DNA of 64,000 nt from Flavimaribacter sp039888615 (GTDB lineage Bacteria > Pseudomonadota > Alphaproteobacteria > Rhizobiales > Rhizobiaceae): the NCBI GenBank assembly GCA_039888615.1, contig JBDQQS010000022.1. One strand, written 5' to 3'. Positions 36,342 through 45,676 of this stretch are shown in pieces; within the stretch, counting starts at the first letter, position 1, and each line of letters starts with the position of its first letter. The notes beneath the pieces were generated by a model. That model searched no databases. It was not told the origin of the DNA and saw nothing but the letters and a program-made list of their open reading frames with translations. The translations under genes were made by a program, and so were the position numbers.

Positions 36342-37067
36342 ATGTCTGAACCCGAAACACCGACGCTCGACGCCGGTGCGATCGAAATCCTGAAAAAGGT
36401 CACGACCGCCACCCTGACGACGATCCTTTTGAAGAAGGGGTTGCGCAATGTATGGATGCGCGGCGCAATGCCATTGCGACCCGACCAGGAACGCGTGGTG
36501 GGACCCGCTTTCACCTTTCGCTTCGTTCCGGCCCGCGAGGACCTGGCGACACCGGCGAGCTGGGGCAGTCCGATCTCGACGCGGGCGGCGATCGAGGCGA
36601 TGCCCGAGGGCGCCTTCGCGGTCATTGACGCAATGGGGATTTCCGACGCCGGCGTGTTCGGAGACATTCTGTGCGCCCGCATGGTCAAACGACAAGCAGC
36701 CGGCATGGTGACCGACGGCGTTGTCCGCGATCTGGAAGGCGTTCTGGGAACCGGACTTCCCGTCTGGTGCCGGGGCGCCGCCGCGCCGCCCTCGGTCGCC
36801 GGTCTGACTTTCGTCGGCTGGGAAGAGACAGTCGGCTGCGGCGGGGTGTGCGTGATTCCCGGCGACATCGTGGTGGCCGACCGGGACGGCGCCGTGTTGA
36901 TCCCGAAAGCCTTTCTCGGCGACATTCTCAAGGAAGCGCCCGAACAGGAGCGTCTGGAAGGCTGGATCGTGACGGAAGTCGAGCGCGGAGAAAAACTGCC
37001 GGGGCTCTATCCTATGAATGACGAAACCCGCGCGCGCTACGAGAAATGGAAAGAAGGCGGGCATTAG
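36342..37067 (+). CDS. RraA / HMG-aldolase family protein
   Basis: A 241-residue protein of the RraA-like group, whose catalytic members are 4-hydroxy-4-methyl-2-oxoglutarate or 4-carboxy-4-hydroxy-2-oxoadipate aldolases. The substrate/metal motif DGVVRD (about residues 126-131) is present with the Arg-Asp pair required for pyruvate enolisation. GDIVVADRDGAVLIP also fits the family. The start at 36342 follows GAGGAAA; an ATG seven codons upstream overlaps that site and is unlikely. RNase E inhibition is less likely because the protein is long (RraA about 160 residues) and keeps catalytic residues. The TAXI transporter genes begin about 320 bases downstream on the same strand, so it may process an imported or aromatic-derived acid. 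Confidence 0.8.
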   Translation: MSEPETPTLDAGAIEILKKVTTATLTTILLKKGLRNVWMRGAMPLRPDQERVVGPAFTFRFVPAREDLATPASWGSPISTRAAIEAMPEGAFAVIDAMGISDAGVFGDILCARMVKRQAAGMVTDGVVRDLEGVLGTGLPVWCRGAAAPPSVAGLTFVGWEETVGCGGVCVIPGDIVVADRDGAVLIPKAFLGDILKEAPEQERLEGWIVTEVERGEKLPGLYPMNDETRARYEKWKEGGH

Positions 37068-37389
37068 CCGCTTCGCGCCGCAAGCTGACCCACTGTCGGA
37101 CATTAAACCTTCGTCGTAGACGGCACGCGTCGCGGTTTTGGCGCCCGCCTGCCGCAGCTTACCCACGCACGAATGTAAAACGGCAAAATGTCATTAAAAA
37201 TAAAGACCTGGCGGCATTTCCGTCGACGCATTCGCTCAACTGCAACAAATCTCAAGAATAACAAGCAATTGCGCCGGACCGCAGATCCGACTTGCTTATT
37301 CTTCTTGAATCCCGATAGCTCCCTGCTAGTTTGCAGAGCCGGGATGGCAAGCAAACAGAGAAATCCATTCCTTGAAACGGGAGGCATCC

Positions 37390-38349
37390 ATGAAACTACT
37401 GAAATCTATCGCATTTGCCGCAGCGCTCGTCGCAACACCGGCGCTGGCGCAGACGCAGCTTTCGATCGCGACCGGCGGCACCGGCGGCGTCTACTACCCA
37501 ATGGGCGGCGGATTGGCCGAGATCATCAACAAGCACGTTGAAGGCTACAACGCCACGGCGGAAGTAACCGGCGCATCGGTCGAGAATATGGGTCTGATCG
37601 CCACCGGCGACGCGGATCTGGCGATTGGTCTCGCCGACACTGTACAGCAGGCCTACTCGGGCACCGGACGCTTCGACGGCCAGCAACTGCCGATGATCCG
37701 CGCCATCGGATCGCTCTACGCCAACATGGTTCAGATCGTGACGCTCGCCGATTCCGACGTCAAATCGATCGAGGACGTTCCCGGCAAGCGGGTCTCCGTG
37801 GGCGCGCCTGGTTCAGGCACCGAGGTCAATACGAAGACGCTTCTCAACGCCAACGGCATTTCATTCGATGACTTCACCGTTGAGCGGCTGAACTTCAACG
37901 AAACAGCAGACGCCCTCAACAATGGCGATATCGATGTCGGTTTCTGGAGCGTCGGCGCTCCTACATCGTCGATCCTCAACCTCGCCACCACGAACAATAT
38001 CCGCATGATACCGCTCACCCAGGCGCAGATCGATGCTGTGGTCAGCAAGGATTCGGTCATGGCGCCGCTTGCGCTGCCGGCTGGCGTCTACACCGGCGTA
38101 AGCGAAGAAACGCCGACTATCGGTGTTCCGAACGTGCTCGTCGTCTCGTCTGAAATGGACGAAGACACGGTCTACGAGATCACCAAGGCGATGTACGAAA
38201 ATATCAAGGAACTGCAGGCCGTGCATCCGGCGGCGAACGAAACAACCGTCGCCTTCACGATGGCTGCGACGCCTGTGCCCCTGCATCCCGGCGCTATCCG
38301 GTATTTCGAAGAAATCGGAGCCGAGATTCCCGCAAAACTGCGCCAGTGA
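37390..38349 (+). CDS. TAXI-family TRAP transporter solute-binding protein
   Basis: A 319-residue periplasmic receptor. Residues 1-20 are a signal peptide ending in ALA-Q. The mature start, TQLSIATGGTGGVYYPMGGGLAEIIN, is the classic TAXI signature (T-A-x-x-G-I-like naming). Further blocks include GDADLAIGLADTV and VSVGAPGSGTEVNTK. The start at 37390 has GGGAGG five bases upstream; a TTG 18 bases earlier is less likely. It captures a substrate for the fused permease two genes downstream. TAXI substrates are mostly unknown, glutamate/glutamine and 2-oxo acids being examples. The stop codon overlaps the next start by four bases. Confidence 0.92.
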   Translation: MKLLKSIAFAAALVATPALAQTQLSIATGGTGGVYYPMGGGLAEIINKHVEGYNATAEVTGASVENMGLIATGDADLAIGLADTVQQAYSGTGRFDGQQLPMIRAIGSLYANMVQIVTLADSDVKSIEDVPGKRVSVGAPGSGTEVNTKTLLNANGISFDDFTVERLNFNETADALNNGDIDVGFWSVGAPTSSILNLATTNNIRMIPLTQAQIDAVVSKDSVMAPLALPAGVYTGVSEETPTIGVPNVLVVSSEMDEDTVYEITKAMYENIKELQAVHPAANETTVAFTMAATPVPLHPGAIRYFEEIGAEIPAKLRQ

Positions 38350-38813
38350 CACTGACGCACAAAGGAGGGCTTCTGGCCCTCCTTCTTCTGTCGCAACCGG
38401 CCGCCGCAGGCATGCTGACCGCAACAGTGATCGATGGCGCGGAAGTCGCGCGCCTGCCTGTGCCCGAGGGCGCAGGGTGGTGCGTTCTCTGGCGCCATTC
38501 CGTACAGGGCTTCGAGGTCAAGGACTGCTACGAAAACCGCGCGGGTCACATGGTGCTCGTACGATCGCACCAGCCGGACTTTGCTGCCGGCCTCGGGCAT
38601 CTGATCGGCCGGGGACGGCAGGTATCGGACGGCGACGGCGGTTACTGGATCGAGGATATCGACGAGCCGGTGCCGCAGGACTCCTACATTCTCAGACCCG
38701 GAAGCATGGCCGTGAATCATCGGCTGAGCGCGGCGTCGGGCGAGGTTTCGCTCTCGGCCCTCGCCGCCCACGCCCGGGTGCGCATAACGCTTGAAACCGG
38801 AGACGGCGAATGA
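38346..38813 (+). CDS. DUF1850 protein of the TAXI TRAP operon
   Basis: A 155-residue protein beginning GTG at 38346, overlapping the binding-protein stop by four bases. Residues about 5-21 form a signal peptide or anchor. The body (WCVLWRHSVQGFEVKDCYE near 46-64) matches DUF1850, a small family almost always encoded between TAXI receptor and fused TRAP permease genes. Its role is unknown but it is probably a periplasmic accessory component. It ends in a four-base overlap (ATGA) with the permease. Its codons 7-15 lie inside a terminator-like hairpin. Confidence 0.85.
   Translation: MTLTHKGGLLALLLLSQPAAAGMLTATVIDGAEVARLPVPEGAGWCVLWRHSVQGFEVKDCYENRAGHMVLVRSHQPDFAAGLGHLIGRGRQVSDGDGGYWIEDIDEPVPQDSYILRPGSMAVNHRLSAASGEVSLSALAAHARVRITLETGDGE
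38364..38389 (+). terminator. Hairpin GGAGGGC/GCCCTCC plus T-rich tail inside an operon
   Basis: Perfect seven-base GC-rich stem with loop TTCTG followed by TTCTTCT, just after the binding-protein gene. It lies within the coding start of the DUF1850 gene. Partial termination or mRNA 3'-end protection here would give more binding protein than permease, a common ratio in such operons. The T-run is interrupted by C. Confidence 0.45.
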
Positions 38814-40777
38814 GCGACGAAACGCAATATGGCCAGCCGAAGATCGTTCTTCGCGCAATCACCGTCGTTGGAATCCTGCTGTCGCTGTTCCAGCTCTACG
38901 CGTCGGGCATCCAGCCGCTTGGCCTGTTTATCCTGCGCCCGATCCATCTGGGCTTCATTCTCGTCCTGTGTTTCCTGATGCTGCCGGTAACCGGCGACCG
39001 CCCGCGCGGCGTCATTGGCTGGGCGATAGACGGTCCGCTTATCCTGTGCGGCGTGCTTGCCGGCTACTGGGTGCCGTCGCATATCGACATCATCGCGAAC
39101 GCAATCATCCCTCGCCAGATCGACGTCATCGTCGGCATCATTACGGTCCTGGTGGTGCTCGAGGCGACTCGCCGCGCCATCGGCATGGGACTGACGATCA
39201 TCGGCGTCGTGTTCATCATTTACGCCTTCGCCGGCAACAGAGGCGAACTGCCCTGGCTCGCCGACTTCATGCCCGGCATTCTCAATCACCGTGGCTATTC
39301 GATCGATCGGCTGGCCAGCCAGTTGACGCTGGGCGCGGAGGGCCTGTTCGGTCTGCCGATCGGGGTTGCGGCGACCTTCATCTTCGTCTTCGTGCTCTTT
39401 GGCGCGTTTCTCGAAGTCACCGGCGCCGGCAAGTTCTTCATCGATCTCGCCTATGCCGCGACCGGACGCCAGCGCGGCGGCCCGGCCAAGGCCGCGGTCA
39501 TCGCCTCAGCCGGCATGGGGTCGATCAGCGGCTCGGCCATCGCCAATGTGGTGACAACGGGCGCCTTCACGATCCCGCTGATGAAACGACTGGGATACCG
39601 GCCGGCGCAGGCCGGAGGCATCGAAGCCGCCGCCTCGACCGGCGGCCAGATCATGCCGCCGCTGATGGGCGCCGGCGCCTTCCTTGTCAGCGAATTCACG
39701 CGCATTCCCTACATCGAGATCGTCATGATCTCGATCTTCCCCGCGATCCTGTATTTTGGCTCGGTCTACCTGCTCGTCCACATCGCGGCAGTGAAGCAGG
39801 GCATGGAGGGCATTCCGTCCGACGAATTGCCGCGGGTGCGCGACGTGCTGGCCGAAGGCTGGCATTTCCTGCTTCCGCTGGTCGTGCTGATATGGCTGCT
39901 TGTACTCGGCTATTCGCCGATGCGCGTCGGTTTTTACGCCATCATTGCCGTCGTCGCCGCCGCGGCGGTGCGGGGTTTGTACAACTACGCCACGAACGAA
40001 CCAACGCTGGACGGCCTGGTCGCGCTTGCAAAAGCCGGCGTGATGAAGACGCTCGAAGCGCTCGAACTTGGCGCGCGCAACGCGGTTCCCGTCTCGATGG
40101 CCTGCGCGGTGGCGGGCATCGTCGTCGGCGTGGTGGGGCTTACGGGGCTTGGCCTGAAGTTCTCGGCCATGATGCTCGCCTTCTCTGGCGGCCACCTCCT
40201 CTTGGCGCTTGTTCTCGTCGTGATCGCAAGCCTTATCCTAGGCATGGGGCTGCCGGTGACGGCCGCCTATATCGTCCTGATCATCCTGGTCGGTCCGGCG
40301 CTGACCAGCGAGTTCGGCGTGCCGCTGCTGATCGCGCATCTCGTCGTGTTCTGGTGGAGCCAGGATTCCAACGTGACGCCCCCGGTGGCCCTTGCGGGTT
40401 TCGCAGGGGCGGCGATTGCGAACGCCAGTCCGACGGAGACGTCGGTACAGGCGTGGAAATACGCCAAGGGCCTGTATCTCATTCCGCTCTTCATGGTGTA
40501 CAATCCGTCGATCATCGAAGGCGGGCCGATACTGCTTGTGCTGTGGAACGGCCTGATCGTGATACTCGCCCTGGCGGCCTTTGCCGCGGCTCTGGAGGCG
40601 TTCCTGTTCGGACCGATTCCCCTCTGGCAGCGCGCGCTGATCATCCCCGGAGTAATCGCCATTTTCTGGCAGTCGATACCGATCGAGGCGGCCGGCGCAG
40701 CCTTGATCGTCGTGCTGTTCGCCCTGAACTGGTTCAGCGCCCGAAAACATGCCGGGCCGGTTCAATCTTCGACATAG
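38810..40777 (+). CDS. TRAP transporter fused permease (4TM/12TM), TAXI type
   Basis: A 655-residue inner-membrane protein joining the small (DctQ-like) and large (DctM-like) TRAP subunits. The N-terminal part (residues 1-120) has four hydrophobic helices. The remainder carries the DctM-like helices with blocks such as GSISGSAIANVVTTG, EAAASTGGQIMPPLMGAGAF and VVFWWSQDSNVTPPVALAGFAGAAIA. These Gly-rich, helix-breaking segments form the substrate and sodium sites in the large subunit. It uses ion gradients to import a carboxylate delivered by the TAXI receptor upstream. The ATG overlaps the DUF1850 stop by four bases. Last gene of the unit; the reductase downstream starts 19 bases later. Confidence 0.92.
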   Translation: MSDETQYGQPKIVLRAITVVGILLSLFQLYASGIQPLGLFILRPIHLGFILVLCFLMLPVTGDRPRGVIGWAIDGPLILCGVLAGYWVPSHIDIIANAIIPRQIDVIVGIITVLVVLEATRRAIGMGLTIIGVVFIIYAFAGNRGELPWLADFMPGILNHRGYSIDRLASQLTLGAEGLFGLPIGVAATFIFVFVLFGAFLEVTGAGKFFIDLAYAATGRQRGGPAKAAVIASAGMGSISGSAIANVVTTGAFTIPLMKRLGYRPAQAGGIEAAASTGGQIMPPLMGAGAFLVSEFTRIPYIEIVMISIFPAILYFGSVYLLVHIAAVKQGMEGIPSDELPRVRDVLAEGWHFLLPLVVLIWLLVLGYSPMRVGFYAIIAVVAAAAVRGLYNYATNEPTLDGLVALAKAGVMKTLEALELGARNAVPVSMACAVAGIVVGVVGLTGLGLKFSAMMLAFSGGHLLLALVLVVIASLILGMGLPVTAAYIVLIILVGPALTSEFGVPLLIAHLVVFWWSQDSNVTPPVALAGFAGAAIANASPTETSVQAWKYAKGLYLIPLFMVYNPSIIEGGPILLVLWNGLIVILALAAFAAALEAFLFGPIPLWQRALIIPGVIAIFWQSIPIEAAGAALIVVLFALNWFSARKHAGPVQSST

Positions 40778-40796
40778 ATTTCCGAAAGCCAGCCGA

Positions 40797-41375
40797 GTGG
40801 GAATCCTGACCTTCAGCATAAACGTCACGTTGGACGGTTGTATCGACCACGAGGCGGGGATAGCCGACGACGAGACACACACCTTCTTCTCCGATCTCAT
40901 GAACGAGAACGGCGCGATGTTGTGGGGCCGCGTTACCTACGAAATGATGGAGAGCTACTGGCCGAAGGTCGCCCGGGGCGAGGTGGACGCGCCGCCAGCG
41001 ATGCGCAAGTGGGCGGTCAACCTGGAGATCAAGCCGAAATACGTGGTGTCATCGACGCGAAAGGACTTCCCGTGGACCAACAGCCACCACCTTGAGGGTG
41101 ATCTGCAATCCGGCGTACAGAAACTGAAAGACGCAACCCCGGACGGCGTGCTCCTTGGCAGCGGCAAGCTCGCGGTTGAACTGGATCGGCTGGATTTGAT
41201 CGATGAGTACAAGTTCCTCGTCCACCCCAGGGTCATCGGCCACGGCCCCACTCTTTACGAGATCGGCTTGCCGAGCGCGCGGCATCTGGAGCTTGTCTCG
41301 TCGAGACCGCTTCAAAACGGCGTCGTTGCGATGCACTACCAGCGCGCGCTGACCAACGACGCAACGCCACATTGA
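40797..41375 (+). CDS. RibD C-terminal / dihydrofolate-reductase-like family protein
   Basis: A 192-residue protein of the bacterial bifunctional deaminase-reductase C-terminal family. Family features are the start GILTFSINVTLDGCID, the segment GRVTYEMMESYWP (about 40-52) and VLLGSGKLAVELDRLDLIDEYKFLVHP near 115-145, which form the NADPH-binding reductase fold. The start is chosen as GTG at 40797 because family members begin at this point; an ATG at 40749 would overlap the permease end. No good ribosome binding site is visible for either. Physiological substrate unknown; such proteins are often stand-alone reductases. Convergent with the AsmA gene, ten bases away. Confidence 0.8.
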   Translation: MGILTFSINVTLDGCIDHEAGIADDETHTFFSDLMNENGAMLWGRVTYEMMESYWPKVARGEVDAPPAMRKWAVNLEIKPKYVVSSTRKDFPWTNSHHLEGDLQSGVQKLKDATPDGVLLGSGKLAVELDRLDLIDEYKFLVHPRVIGHGPTLYEIGLPSARHLELVSSRPLQNGVVAMHYQRALTNDATPH

Positions 41376-41385
41376 GTTTCGGCAG

Positions 41386-44300
41386 CTAGTTGCCCATCTG
41401 GTTCAAGAGGTTCTTGATCAGGTCCCGCGGCTCGTCGCCCGTCCCGTCCTGCGATTCCGGCAGTACCGTTTCGAGGGCCTGGTCGGTCAGGCTCCGCTCT
41501 TGCCGGGGTTGTTCGGCAGGCGCATTGTTGACCGACGCCGTGCGGAGCGGATTAGGCTGCGGGATCGGCACGATCTCGATCGGAGGCACAAGCTCCAGGT
41601 TTTCCACCCCTGCGGGAGGTTGGGTGGTGGCGGTCTGCTCCCGAACCACCGGAGCATCGGATTGCCCGTCCCCGGTCGGCAAAGCCGCCTGACGGTTCGA
41701 TCTGTCGCGCCGGTTTGAGCCGCCACTGTTGAGAACGCCCTGCAGCAGGGAATTGACCAGATCGCCGCTTTCGCCGGACGTTTCTCCGGATGCGTTTCCG
41801 CCGCTGTTTCCGAGTTGCTGGATCACGCCTGTGATCGCTTTGTCAGCGTTGGCGTTCTCCCCGCCGCCAAGCAGGTCCGTGATGGAGCCGGCGTTGCCTG
41901 AGGCGCCGCCAGCGAGACCGCCGACCAGGCTCCCGAGACCCGACAATGTCTGGAGCGCCTGAGCCGGGTTTGAGAGAATATTGCTGATATCGGGATAAAT
42001 GCGCGGGCCGGACAAGGGGCCGGTGATGATGATCGGCATACCAAGACCCGCCACGTCGAATTCACCGCCTTGCCCGTTGAGCGAACGCACCACCCGCGGG
42101 TTCAGACGCATGTCGATGGTCTGGTCCGCAAGATCGACCGAGCCTGTTCCGTCCATGCGCACCAGCGGTCCCAGCAGTTTCAGATCGTCGGTTTTGGCAA
42201 CGCCCTGGGCAACCGTGAAAGTCACCGACAGTTCGGTGAATTCCGTCTTGTCTCCTGCGTCCTGCTGCGCGCTTCCGCTCGAAATCAGCGCCTGGACATT
42301 GCTGAAGAGCTTGGCGACGTCGACGCCGCGGATCGCGCCGTCGGAAAAGACCACGCGCGCCTCGCCATCGAGCGAACGCGCCAGAGCATAGGTGTCGTCA
42401 CCGGCGCCCTTGAGCGCGACAGCGGCGTCGAGCGCGCCTTCGAGCCTCGTAAATCCGGCCGCGTCGTCAAGAAACGGCATGGCGCTGACATTGGCGAGCC
42501 GGGCGGAGATTTCGACAGCCGGCGTCCCCGTGCCATCGGCGACGATTTCGGCGGAAACCGAACCGTCGTAAAAACCTGCTTCCGGTATGGTGAGACGCGC
42601 GACGCCATTCTTGACCGACAGCGAAGCCGTCGCTGGCCCCGCCTTGACGTCGCCATATCCGATCCGTTCCGCCTTTAACCGTATGTCGGCGTCGAGATCG
42701 CGCAGCGCGGACAGGTCAACGGGGGTCGAGGACTGCGATGCGAGGGCCGAAGCGGAGCTCGAACCGCCTGCGCCTGATTCATCACCTGCGCCGGTCAGCT
42801 TGGCGAAATCCAGCGTATCGACGGCAAGCGACGCCGTGATGGTGGTCTTTCCAGCCATGCTGACGGATGCGCTGCCGGTCGCTGTCATGTCGTCCAGCGT
42901 AATGCGCGCATTGTCGAGCGACACCCGATCGCTGCTTGCCGCAATGGCGCCGCTATAGGCGAAACGGCCGATCGGCGTTCCCGGATCATTGTTGAGCCAG
43001 CGTAGAAGACCGCTCAGCGACGCCGTCTCGATCGAGGCATTGCCGTTGGCGCTGCCGTCGAGACCGACCGTTCCAGAGAAGCGCGCATCGACCGGCTTTG
43101 ACCTGAGTTCGACCGTCAGCGGCCCCGGCTCTCCGCTCAAAAGCCCCGCGAGTGCGACCGACGTCGAAAGTCCCACCGTCTCGCCATTCCAGTTCATGGT
43201 CCCGGACACATCGACGGGGTTTGCTATATCCGACACTTCCGCCCTGATATTGAGACCGGTTATGTTTTCCGCGCCCGGTCCGATCGCCTCCGCCAATTCG
43301 GGAACAACAGCCGCGCCGTCGGCGATCGTCACCACGCCCTTCATGTTCACGGATTTGCGGATCGTGTCTTCATCGAGGCCGTAGAAGGCATATTGCACGT
43401 CGGAACCGAGCCTGCCCGTCACCGGCGCAGACACGCCAGCGAGTTGCATCAGGCTTGCGATATCGATGCCTGTAACCGTCGCATAACCACGGATCGCCGG
43501 CGTATCAGAATTGAAATCCGCCCGCACTCCAACCTTGAGGCCGCCGCCGGCGACCTGCTGCGAGATCACGGTCGCGTCCAATTCTCCATCCTTGAGCGTG
43601 GCCTGCGCCGCAACGCCTCGCGCGACGGCGTCGCCGGCCTTGACGGCTTCGGCCTGAAGATCAAAATCCACATCAAACTGCCTGAGCGCGGAAAGGTCCG
43701 GTGCTCCGCCGCTATTGCCCACCGTGGCGTCGGTCGCCTCGCCTGCGCCGACTTCCGGTTCGAAGGCGGCATAGTCGAGCACGCCGGCCCTGATGCCGAC
43801 GCTGACATGGTCACGGGCGCCGGGCGTGTAGGCCATGTCCAGCCGCATCGGCTGGCCCGCGCTCATGATCTCGCCGTCGGCGACCCGATAACTTCCATCC
43901 GCGGCCAACTGGATCGATCCCTTGGCGCTGACGCTTTCCACCGCCGGATGCGGCGGCGGCTGCATGGTTCCGGAGAACGTGAATTGCGACGGCTGCCGGT
44001 TCAGGAGGTCGCGCAGAGAACCGATCTCGCCTTCGAACGTCATGGCCGTGCCATCAATCGTTCCGGAAAAGGCAAGCTTAGCCGGTTTCTCGATACCTGG
44101 GACCGTCAGGTCCAGATTCAGATCGCCGGCGATCTGCCGGACGCCGGCGCCGCCGTCTTCCAGCACTTCGCCGTCGCGAATACGAAACCGATCGATCGCG
44201 AGTTTTTCGAGATAGCCGGCGGCCATTTCGAACACGTCTTCTTCCTGTCCGGTCTGTGGCGCCTCCGCGGAGGATGGGGCCGCTGAATCGGATAGTATGA

Positions 44301-44628
44301 TTTGTGGTTTTTCGAGTTCAATTCCAGTGATCTGAATTCTGTCGGACAGAAGCGACATCACCCGAACGGAGGCGACCACCTTGCCGGCATTGGCGGCGAG
44401 CGCCTTGTCCGCCGAAAGGTAGGCGACGTCGCTTGCAACAATTCCGAAGTCGGGAAAAACGGAAAAACGGACCGGACCAGCGAGCGTGATGTCAGCGCCC
44501 GACGCCGACGACACCTGCCGGGCAAGCATTGTTCTGAGCGAATCCGTGCCGAAGGCGAGCGGCAGCAAGTAAATGATAGCAGCAAACAGAAGCGCCAGGG
44601 CCGCTATGGCCGCCAGGACCTTTTTCAT
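41386..44628 (-). CDS. AsmA-family large periplasmic protein
   Basis: A 1080-residue protein anchored by one N-terminal helix (about residues 5-25), with the rest in the periplasm. The N-terminal AsmA domain is recognised by FGTDSLRTMLARQVS and DITLAGPVRFSVFPDFGIVASDVAYLS. The C-terminal region near 790-880 has the typical FSDGAIRGVDVAKLFSNV and RMDGTGSVDLADQTIDMRL. AsmA-like proteins form long beta-groove bridges thought to move phospholipid between membranes or affect outer-membrane assembly. The last 150 residues are low-complexity, Gln/Pro/Ser-rich. The ATG at 44628 begins the hydrophobic segment after GGGGAG. Adjacent to no obvious partner. Confidence 0.88.
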   Translation of the reverse strand: MKKVLAAIAALALLFAAIIYLLPLAFGTDSLRTMLARQVSSASGADITLAGPVRFSVFPDFGIVASDVAYLSADKALAANAGKVVASVRVMSLLSDRIQITGIELEKPQIILSDSAAPSSAEAPQTGQEEDVFEMAAGYLEKLAIDRFRIRDGEVLEDGGAGVRQIAGDLNLDLTVPGIEKPAKLAFSGTIDGTAMTFEGEIGSLRDLLNRQPSQFTFSGTMQPPPHPAVESVSAKGSIQLAADGSYRVADGEIMSAGQPMRLDMAYTPGARDHVSVGIRAGVLDYAAFEPEVGAGEATDATVGNSGGAPDLSALRQFDVDFDLQAEAVKAGDAVARGVAAQATLKDGELDATVISQQVAGGGLKVGVRADFNSDTPAIRGYATVTGIDIASLMQLAGVSAPVTGRLGSDVQYAFYGLDEDTIRKSVNMKGVVTIADGAAVVPELAEAIGPGAENITGLNIRAEVSDIANPVDVSGTMNWNGETVGLSTSVALAGLLSGEPGPLTVELRSKPVDARFSGTVGLDGSANGNASIETASLSGLLRWLNNDPGTPIGRFAYSGAIAASSDRVSLDNARITLDDMTATGSASVSMAGKTTITASLAVDTLDFAKLTGAGDESGAGGSSSASALASQSSTPVDLSALRDLDADIRLKAERIGYGDVKAGPATASLSVKNGVARLTIPEAGFYDGSVSAEIVADGTGTPAVEISARLANVSAMPFLDDAAGFTRLEGALDAAVALKGAGDDTYALARSLDGEARVVFSDGAIRGVDVAKLFSNVQALISSGSAQQDAGDKTEFTELSVTFTVAQGVAKTDDLKLLGPLVRMDGTGSVDLADQTIDMRLNPRVVRSLNGQGGEFDVAGLGMPIIITGPLSGPRIYPDISNILSNPAQALQTLSGLGSLVGGLAGGASGNAGSITDLLGGGENANADKAITGVIQQLGNSGGNASGETSGESGDLVNSLLQGVLNSGGSNRRDRSNRQAALPTGDGQSDAPVVREQTATTQPPAGVENLELVPPIEIVPIPQPNPLRTASVNNAPAEQPRQERSLTDQALETVLPESQDGTGDEPRDLIKNLLNQMGN

Positions 44629-44888
44629 GGTCACGGTTCTCCCCGGGCTTCTCACTCAGTAACAGTGCGTATTGTTCCTGCGCCCGGTCGTCAGGAGCGA
44701 ATCACCGCCGCACCGATAGCCGATTATTACCCGAAACCAGGTTTCGGCGAAACAAAACCCAACCCCGTCGCCCAAAAGCAATCGAAGAGACTACCCATGT
44801 GGCAGGGTATTTTATCGATAATTATCAGTATGTTTGCGGAATCACTTGAAAAGACGATTCTGTTACTTCGCAGATTCGATCAAGTCTT

Positions 44889-45539
44889 CTACGCGCCCCC
44901 TGCGGCCTCTTCCTCGTGCGCAGCAGCCATAATTTCGTCGTCTTCCGCGACCTTTGCGAAAGACGGACGGGAGGTGATTTTCTCGATATAGGCGTCGAAT
45001 ACGGGTGTCTTGGGCACAAGTCCGAAACCCGTCATCAGTCTGAGCGCCCCACCCCAGAGAAGGTCCGCCGCGGTGAAGCGGTCGCCCGCCATGAACGCCG
45101 CAGCGGACAGGTTGGACTGGATGGCGTCGATAACGGTTTCAAAATTGCCGTAAGCCGAACGGCTGGCGGGCGGCGGTTCACGGCCCATTGACTTGTCGAT
45201 CAGGGCCGGTTCGAAGCATGACGAGTAGAAAACGATCCAGCGCAGAAACGCGCCCCGGTCCGGGTCGCCGATCGTCGGCGCCAGTCCGGCGTCCGGAAAG
45301 GCGTCCGCCAGATAGATGTAGATCGCGGATTGCTCCGTCACTAAGGCGTCGTCGTGACGGATCGCCGGGACCTTGCCAAGAGGATTGATCGCGAGATAGT
45401 CGGGCTCACGCTGCTTGCCCGTCGCCATGTTGAGGGTGTGAAGCTCATACGGGGCGCCCAGTTCCTCAAGCAGGACCCGAATGCCTGACGCGCGCGTTCG
45501 GGGTGAATAGTAAAGCGTCACTCTGTCTGAGGCTGGCAT
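44889..45539 (-). CDS. Glutathione S-transferase family protein
   Basis: A 216-residue enzyme with the N-terminal thioredoxin-like domain (VTLYYSPRTRASGIRVLLEELG; Ser in YYSPRT as candidate catalytic residue) and NPLGKVPAIRHDD plus TEQSAIYIYLAD, which bind glutathione. The C-terminal helical domain includes FTAADLLWG, the conserved N-capping/hydrophobic staple segment of the fold. The start at 45539 follows GGAGAT; a TTG four codons upstream overlaps this site. The gene is divergent from the aldo/keto reductase gene, leaving about 137 bases between starts. Likely detoxification of electrophiles; substrate unknown. Confidence 0.9.
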   Translation of the reverse strand: MPASDRVTLYYSPRTRASGIRVLLEELGAPYELHTLNMATGKQREPDYLAINPLGKVPAIRHDDALVTEQSAIYIYLADAFPDAGLAPTIGDPDRGAFLRWIVFYSSCFEPALIDKSMGREPPPASRSAYGNFETVIDAIQSNLSAAAFMAGDRFTAADLLWGGALRLMTGFGLVPKTPVFDAYIEKITSRPSFAKVAEDDEIMAAAHEEEAAGGA

Positions 45540-45676
45540 TGAAATCTCCAATTGCTGAAGTGTCCGAGATAGTTACTTTATGCTTCCATGACTGTCAGAA
45601 TGTGTCTGACAAGATCGAGCTCATACGCTTGTCGCAGACCGCGGCAACCGGGCCGCATCCTATCGGAGGACGCCAT

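Noticed and set aside
36342..37067. RNase E inhibitor RraA
   Set aside because: The protein is longer than RraA and keeps the DGxxRD catalytic motif, so an aldolase/decarboxylase role is more likely.
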